From: Symbiodinium natans
Taxonomy: Eukaryota; Sar; Dinophyceae; Suessiales; Symbiodiniaceae
DNA length: 64,000 nt
Reading direction: 5' to 3'
NCBI GenBank assembly: GCA_905221605.1
Contig: CAJNDS010002080.1
Coordinates: forward strand, 406,001-470,000
Shown: positions 59,157 through 64,000 of the stretch, in pieces
How positions within the stretch are numbered: the stretch's first letter is position 1
How the letters are laid out: the number at the start of each line of letters is the position of its first letter
Program-made: the position numbers and the translations under genes
Notes under the pieces: generated by a model
The model's input: the letters and a program-made list of their open reading frames with translations, nothing else
Told to the model about the DNA's origin: nothing
Database searches by the model: none

Positions 59157-59245
59157 CCTTGTAAAACTCTGAAGGATCAGTGGGTGCCGGCCCTTCGAGT
59201 TGGGGACCCTACGTGTTTTCACCCGGAGATTTCTGATATACCACG
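59157..59245 (-). CDS. Coding island of about 29 codons
   Basis: WYIRNLRVKTRRVPNSKGRH, PLILQSFT, exit AAGG|GTTTGG. Strong coding character. Confidence 0.64.
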
Positions 59246-59289
59246 GTTTAGGGTTTGGGGTTTAGGGCTTAGGGCTTAGGGTTCAGGGC

Positions 59290-59396
59290 TTAGGGTTTAG
59301 GGTTTAGGGTTTAGGGCTTAGGGTTTAGGGTTTAGGGTTTAGGGTTTAGGGTTTAGGGTTTAGGGTTTAGGGTTTAGGGTTTAGGGTTTAGGGTGT
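59290..59396. repeat. TTTAGGG array
   Basis: About 15 units, mostly perfect, between two coding islands. Confidence 0.95.
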
Positions 59397-59397
59397 A

Positions 59398-59507
59398 GGT
59401 CCTTTGAAGACGGGGATGCTACTATTTGGGAGTCGGTATTGTATTTTCGTAAACACCCACCCGCAGCACTCAGCCCATAAGCCCCCGAATCTTGCTGGCA
59501 AGGGTTT
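59398..59507 (-). CDS. Coding island of about 34 codons
   Basis: ARFGGLWAECCGWVFTKIQY, RLPNSSIPVFKG. Acceptor CTTGCCAG probable. Confidence 0.6.
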
Positions 59508-59759
59508 TAGAAGTTTGGGCTTGGGGTTTAGGGTTTAGGGTTTAGGGTTTGGGGTTTAGGGTTTAAGGTTTAGGGTTTCGGGTTTTTGTGAATGAACCCT
59601 AAACTCTAAACCCTAAACCCTAAGCCCTAAAAGTTCCTCAGCAGGAAGCCAGCATGAGACGCCCGCCTCAACCCCAAACCAAAGAGCTACCGCCCTGCCC
59701 TCTTCAACCCTAAACCCTAAATCCAGAAACCCCTTCTTCAACCCTAAACCCTAAACCCT

Positions 59760-59930
59760 ATGTACATATATGTCTGAGTTGTGTTTAAACCCTTTGAAAA
59801 CCCAGGGCAACATACAAATAAATATACATATATACATATATATATATACATAGACACATACATATATATATATACACACATATACATATACATACACATA
59901 TACATACATATATATATATATGTATGCAAA
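59760..59930. repeat. TATA/CATA microsatellite
   Basis: About 170 nt of (TACATA)n and (TA)n. The frames of YIYIC type are artefacts. Confidence 0.95.
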
Positions 59931-60667
59931 AAATATGAAGTCTCAGCCATCCACGCTCCATAGGCCTGCTGCCTGGCTTGGGAGCTCCCAAAACCCTACA
60001 TCCTACCACCCGAAACCCCGCATCTTACTTTGAATTCTTCCGCAAACCCTAAACCCTAAACCCTAAACCCTAAACCCTAAACCCTAAACCCTAAACCCTA
60101 AACCCTAAACCCAGGGGCGCAAGGGTTCAGGGCTTCAAGCAGTCGAGGAAACCCACGCCCTGCTGCAACTTTGGGGGGCTGAGGGCTCAGGGTTTAACCC
60201 TAAGCCCTAAACCCTAAACCCTAAACCCTAAACCCTAAGCCCTAAACCCTAAACCCGAAACCCTCATGAAGCTGGGATTTGAGTTTAGGGGCTTCCCTAA
60301 AGCGTATAATCCCTAAACCTTGAAACCATAAACCTCAAAGCCTACAATTTCTGGGGGCCTTGATAGCTAGAATAAGGTTTTCGGGGCTATTTTGGTTTCA
60401 TTCTATAGCGACCACAAGGGAATATTTATAGCAAATATTCCGACCCTAATCCCTAAACCCTAAACCTTGAAACCCTGAACTCGTTTGGGTCTTTCGGAAC
60501 CTTTGCTGGGGAGGATGTGGGGCCAATTGGGGTTTGGGGTTTGGGGTTTGGGGTTTAGGGTTTAGGGTTTAGGGTTTAGTGTTTCGGGTTTAGGGTTTAG
60601 GGCTTCTTTTTTCAATTCTCAACACCTGGACCACTCAACCTCAGAGCAATTCCCTAAGCCTAGAAAC

Positions 60668-60768
60668 TTGGGATGTTCCCTTTATACTACGAAACAGTCC
60701 TTAATAGGGACTTTTGTACTCCCTGCTATAATCCCTATAAAAGACTGTAAGTATAAGGGGGAACACAA
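60668..60768. mobile_element. MITE-like element, family A
   Basis: TTGGGATGTTCCCTTTATAC and AAGTATAAGGGGGAACACAA, inner arms AACAGTCCTTAATAGGGA / TCCCTATAAAAGACTG. A copy with most of the stem intact. Confidence 0.78.
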
Positions 60769-61059
60769 CCCTAAATTCCTTAAACCTTGAACGGTTGAGG
60801 GTTTAGGGTTTTAGGGTAGTTCTCGAAACTAGCGTCCCAGTCTGGGTCCCCAAGAAAGTACGGCACCTTAAAAAGAAGGACACCCCCCCCCCCAAACAAA
60901 AAACAAACATAACAAAGAAATCCCTATATTGCCCGTATACGAAGAGCAGTCTTTAATGTTTGCGCGGTTCTTATGCAGATATTTGCATATTAGGGTTTAG
61001 GGTTTAGGGTTTAGGGTTTAAGGTTTAGGGTTTAGGGTTTAGGGCGCCCAAAGTCTTCG

Positions 61060-61138
61060 ATGTCCCTCGACGTCAGAAGCGTGCCGGAGTCCACACTTGC
61101 TTCACACACTCATCTACCTTGGCAGCCCAGGAACTATA
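61060..61138 (-). CDS. Coding island with stop
   Basis: SWAAKVDECVKQVWTPARF then TGA. CCAAG|GTAGAT lies inside, which could also be a donor. Possible gene end. Confidence 0.5.
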
Positions 61139-61210
61139 TGGGTTTAGGGTTTAGGGTTTAGAGTTTAGAGTTTAGGGTGCAGGGGTTAGGGTTTAGGGGT
61201 ACCTCACTGC

Positions 61211-61380
61211 TCCAGTCCCTAATTATCAGGGAGTCCTACTACTTGGGGTCTATTTTAGGGGTCACTCTCGTAAACCCCCATATGGGGGTTTCCGAAAATA
61301 GGGCTAACCTTTTGGGGGGGGAGGGGGGGGGGGGTCGCTTTAAGGGGATTCTATTCTATTTGGGGTACAAAAGTGGTACC
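61211..61380. repeat. Dispersed element, family C
   Basis: GAGTCCTACTACTTGGGGTC and GGGGATTCTATTCTATTTGG, with a perfect palindrome CCCCCATATGGGGG in the middle and a poly-G run. Confidence 0.55.
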
Positions 61381-61696
61381 CCTGGTTTGGGAAACGCCCG
61401 TATGAAAGCAAGGGTTTAGGATTTTGGGCCTAAACCCTAAACCCTAAACTCTAAACCCTAAAAAAGGGAGCCTAGAACCAAAAAGGTGCAAAAGGGTACC
61501 ACTCAGCTACCAAGCTACCAGTGAGGAGACTCCTTCGCCATCACCTGGGGGCAGGAGGGAATTTACGGGTTTAGGGTTGGGGTTTAGGGTTTCGGGTTGA
61601 GGGTTGAGGGTTGAGGGTTTCGGGTTTGGGGTTTCGGGTTTAGGGTTTGGGGTTTAGGGGTTAGGGTTTAGGGGTTAGGGTTTAGGGCTTCGGGGC

Positions 61697-61741
61697 CTTC
61701 TTTTTGAACCTAACGTCCGCTTCATTTATCAAAGAGGGAGC
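61697..61741 (-). CDS. Coding island of 15 codons
   Basis: TTCAGAG acceptor, APSLINEADVRFKKK, AAG|GCCCCG donor, phase 0. Confidence 0.68.
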
Positions 61742-61773
61742 CTCTGAACCTAAACTCCATAGACTGAGGCTTC

Positions 61774-61890
61774 GGGTTTAGGGTTTAGGGTTTAGGGTTT
61801 AGGGTTTAGGGTTTAGGGTTTAGGGTTTAGGGTTTAGGGTTTAGGGTTTAGGGTTTAGGGTTTAGGGTTTAGGGTTTAGGGTTTAGGGCT
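61774..61890. repeat. TTTAGGG array
   Basis: About 17 perfect units between the islands 61697-61741 and 61903-61948. Confidence 0.97.
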
Positions 61891-61902
61891 TAGTCCAGCG
61901 GC

Positions 61903-61948
61903 CTGCGCTGCTTCTTCAAATCCCCGCTTCCTGGTCTCGGATAGGTAC
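61903..61948 (-). CDS. Coding island of 15 codons
   Basis: AATGAG acceptor, YLSETRKRGFEEAAQ, CAG|GCCGCT donor. Confidence 0.64.
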
Positions 61949-62061
61949 CTCATTCCCTACTAAGAGCCATCCAGTTTAGCGTTTAAGGGTTTCGGCGTTG
62001 TAGGGTTTGAGGGTTTTAGGGCCCTACGTCGAAAATGCTTTCTGCAAGCCTACCTCCAAGA

Positions 62062-62098
62062 CCTTCGTTTTTCGAGATCAAGGCATAACCCCAAACTA
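62062..62098 (-). CDS. Coding island of 12 codons
   Basis: GYALISKNEGLG, exit GGAG|GTAGGC. Confidence 0.45.
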
Positions 62099-62109
62099 GA
62101 CCCCCACAA

Positions 62110-62370
62110 CCCCAAACAGTAGGGTAGTCATAGGGTACTTTGACCTTCTGGGTACTCAAGCCCAGTCCCTCCGGGCTACCTCACACCAAGCCACTGCACC
62201 TGTTCAGACCCGCAGCCCGAGTCCCCCGAAGACCATAAAACACTACGCGCGGAACCCCTACTTGGAGGGTCGGAGGACTCAGTAAGTAGTTATCGAATCG
62301 AGTTACAAGTAGGATAACTCCAATTAGGGTCCCTTTAAGGGTACTTATAAGTCTACTATCTACCTACTAA
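62110..62370. other. Unique stretch without exon
   Basis: Has short inverted phrases (CTTACTTGGAGGGTCGG / CCGACCGGG; AAGTAGGATAAC / GTTATCG). May be a decayed dispersed element. No coding island. Confidence 0.35.
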
Positions 62371-62381
62371 GTCCCCCGACC

Positions 62382-62542
62382 GGGTTTAGGGTTTAGGGTT
62401 TAGGGGTTTAGGGGTTAGGGTATAGGGTTTAGGGTTTAGGGGTTTAGGGGTTTAGGGGTTTAGGGGTTTAGGGGTTTAGGGGTTTAGGGGTTTAGGGTAA
62501 TTTAGGGGTTTAGGGGTTTAGGGTTTAGGGGTTTAGGGTTCC
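62382..62542. repeat. TTTAGGG / TTTAGGGG mixed array
   Basis: About 20 units, mostly the octamer TTTAGGGG as at 36.3 kb. Confidence 0.95.
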
Positions 62543-62831
62543 AAGTAAGCCATAAGAACCCCTGAAGGCCTGAGGGTCTAGGGTTTAGAGATCCCTCCAG
62601 ACCAAAGAAAAGCCCTGCACCATACAACAAGCCTTTTTGGTGGGTTTTTTTCAGGCTTTTTCAGGGGCTTAGAGGGCCTTTTTTTGGGTTTTTTTCAGGG
62701 GCTTAGAGGGAACCTAAACCCTAGAAAAGGGGAATAAGGGGAATCCTCTGGGTCCTGCGTACCCGAAACCCTAAACCCTAAAACCCTAAAAAAGAGGGAA
62801 TAAGGGCCTACTGTGGGTCCTAGAAGAGCAC

Positions 62832-62890
62832 CTGCCAGTCTTCTCAGCTCGTCCAGGTGATTCTGCGTAACGTCGACGATGTCCTTCGGT
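62832..62890 (-). CDS. Coding island of 19 codons
   Basis: ACCCAG acceptor, PKDIVDVTQNHLDELRRLA, GCAG|GTGCTC donor. A family D half element (GGGCCTACTGTGGGTCCTAG) ends within 10 nt of the donor. Confidence 0.7.
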
Positions 62891-63059
62891 CTGGGTATTG
62901 AGGGTAACAAAACCCTAAACCCTACACCCTAAACCCTAAACCCTACACCCTAGACCGTACAAGGGGGAACATCTCAAGCTTAAACCCTCAGAACCGCAAA
63001 CCCAAACCATCTTGCTGAAGCAGGCTGCAGGCTTATCGTGCACCCCCCCCCCCCCGGCC

Positions 63060-63322
63060 TTCAATCAGGGTTCAGGGTTCAGGGTTTAGGGTTCAGGGTT
63101 CAGGGTTCAGGGTTCAGGGTTCAGGGTTTAGGGTTTAGGGTTTAGGGTTTAGGGTTTAGGGTTTAGGGTTTAGGGTTTAGGGTTTAGGGTTTAGGTTTAG
63201 GGGTTAGGGTTTAGGGTTTAGGGTTTTGGGTTTAGGGTTTAGGGTTTAGGGTTTAGGGTTTAGGGTTTAGGGTTTAGGGTTTAGGGTTTAGGGTTTAGGG
63301 TTTAGGGTTTAGGGTTTAGGGA
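63060..63322. repeat. TTCAGGG to TTTAGGG array
   Basis: About 36 units: TTCAGGG-rich at the left, pure TTTAGGG at the right. One of the longest arrays. Confidence 0.97.
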
Positions 63323-63342
63323 AGGAGCGGATCCTTGGGGCT

Positions 63343-63390
63343 GGCCACAGTCATGAGCTGCAGCTTGAAGCCCATGATCATCAAGTCGAA
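63343..63390 (-). CDS. Coding island of 16 codons
   Basis: CCCTAG acceptor, FDLMIMGFKLQLMTVASPK, then AAG|GATCCG, a possible GA donor. Methionine-rich and clearly protein-like. Confidence 0.62.
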
Positions 63391-63554
63391 CCTAGGGTCT
63401 TTCCAGGGTCTAGGGTTTAGGGTTTAGGGTATGGGGTTCAGGGTTTAGGGTTTAGGGTTTGTGAGGGTCTTTGTGGGGGGGCGCTGAAAGGCGATTTTTT
63501 TCGAGCATGTCCGGTGAGACTTTTGAATGCTTTAACGCTTTTTTCTTGGGGGGG

Positions 63555-63590
63555 CGGGAGGGAAGGGGGGGGGGGGGGGGGGGGGCTCTG
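63555..63590. repeat. Poly-G run
   Basis: About 27 G residues broken once. Surrounding sequence (63470-63720) has an open plus frame that looks low in complexity and is not called. Confidence 0.9.
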
Positions 63591-63967
63591 ACGGGGATGG
63601 TAAAACCTTTAGGGGTGCAGGGTTTAGTTTTAAGGCTTGAGGCGGAAGCTGGAGCTGGAGGTCTTAATGAGGCGCCCTGGTTCGGTGGTTTAGGTTGTTC
63701 AATTTGTTTTCACGATTAATGAAGTTGCTATTATTCATGTTATTTACTATTTGTTTTGTTTGGGGAGGGGGGGTTGGGTAAACCCTAAACCGTAAACCGT
63801 AGACCCGCCGTAAGCCCTAAAGCCCAACCCTTTTGAAAGATGTTGAAGCACCCCAAAACAAAGGGTTGGGGGCCACAGCCTGTGATCCACCTACCCCTAA
63901 ACCCTAAACCCGTTAGGAAAACCCTAAACCCTAAACCCTGAACCCTAAACCCTAAACCCTAAACCTC

Positions 63968-64000
63968 CCAGAGGCTCTGCCATGTCAAGCACCCACAGAA
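63968..64000 (-). CDS. Coding island cut by the window end, telomere donor
   Basis: LWVLDMAEPLG, exit GGAG|GTTTAGGG. The upstream part lies beyond the window. Confidence 0.55.

Noticed and set aside
1-64000. Subtelomere or chromosome end
   Set aside because: Arrays are short, in both orientations and interrupted by exons that join in phase over the arrays. No terminal array at either window end.

Overview
The window looks like nuclear DNA of a dinoflagellate. A few kilobases would suggest a telomere or a chromosome end, because short arrays of the heptamer TTTAGGG / CCCTAAA recur every few hundred bases. But the arrays come in both orientations, start and stop many dozens of times, and lie between about 100 short protein-coding islands (20-500 nt). 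Read on the minus strand, the islands are flanked by AG acceptors and by GC or GT donors. Frequent GC donors, very short exons, long introns and genes lying on one strand are known dinoflagellate traits, so the assignment rests on these plus the plant/alveolate-type telomere motif. The species cannot be named from the sequence.

Layout, minus strand throughout (transcription runs from high to low coordinates). Gene A (491-7023) is the 5' half of an ER-type J-domain co-chaperone. Seven exons join in phase into a signal peptide plus a J domain with an intact HPD motif, and all seven introns have GC donors. Gene B starts at 16139 and its first four exons (to 15287) chain in phase. Further islands down to about 8003 may belong to it. 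Gene C (16335 to at least 21764) is a chain of at least 12 phase-compatible exons of an unrecognised protein with a membrane segment close to the C-terminus and a tail ending in DLLDLMDNA. It has one in-frame TAG and one frame break. From 22 kb to 64 kb the window holds about 85 more coding islands. They are good exons by reading frame and splice signals, but I could not assign them to named genes or fix the gene limits.

Between exons, most introns carry TTTAGGG arrays on the 5' side and CCCTAAA arrays on the 3' side (transcript sense), so a folded intron would pair its own arms and bring its ends together. In a subset the array itself seems to supply the splice site: G|GTTTAGGG as donor or TTTAG| as acceptor. 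Individual loci have private variants: TTTAGGGG (36.3 kb), TTTTAGGG (37.1 and 46.0 kb), TTTATAGGG (21.8-22.4 kb) and CTAAAGT (28.9 kb).

Other content: at least six families of short inverted-repeat (MITE-like) elements dispersed in introns, a 177-bp tandem repeat inside a gene A intron, facing decamer arrays of GCCGAGCGAC type at 44.1-45.7 kb, AT and trinucleotide microsatellites, many poly-G/poly-C runs, and a 1.7-kb block without telomere arrays at 54.9-56.6 kb that is bounded by a 15-bp direct repeat. I found no rRNA, tRNA, CRISPR or organellar genes.
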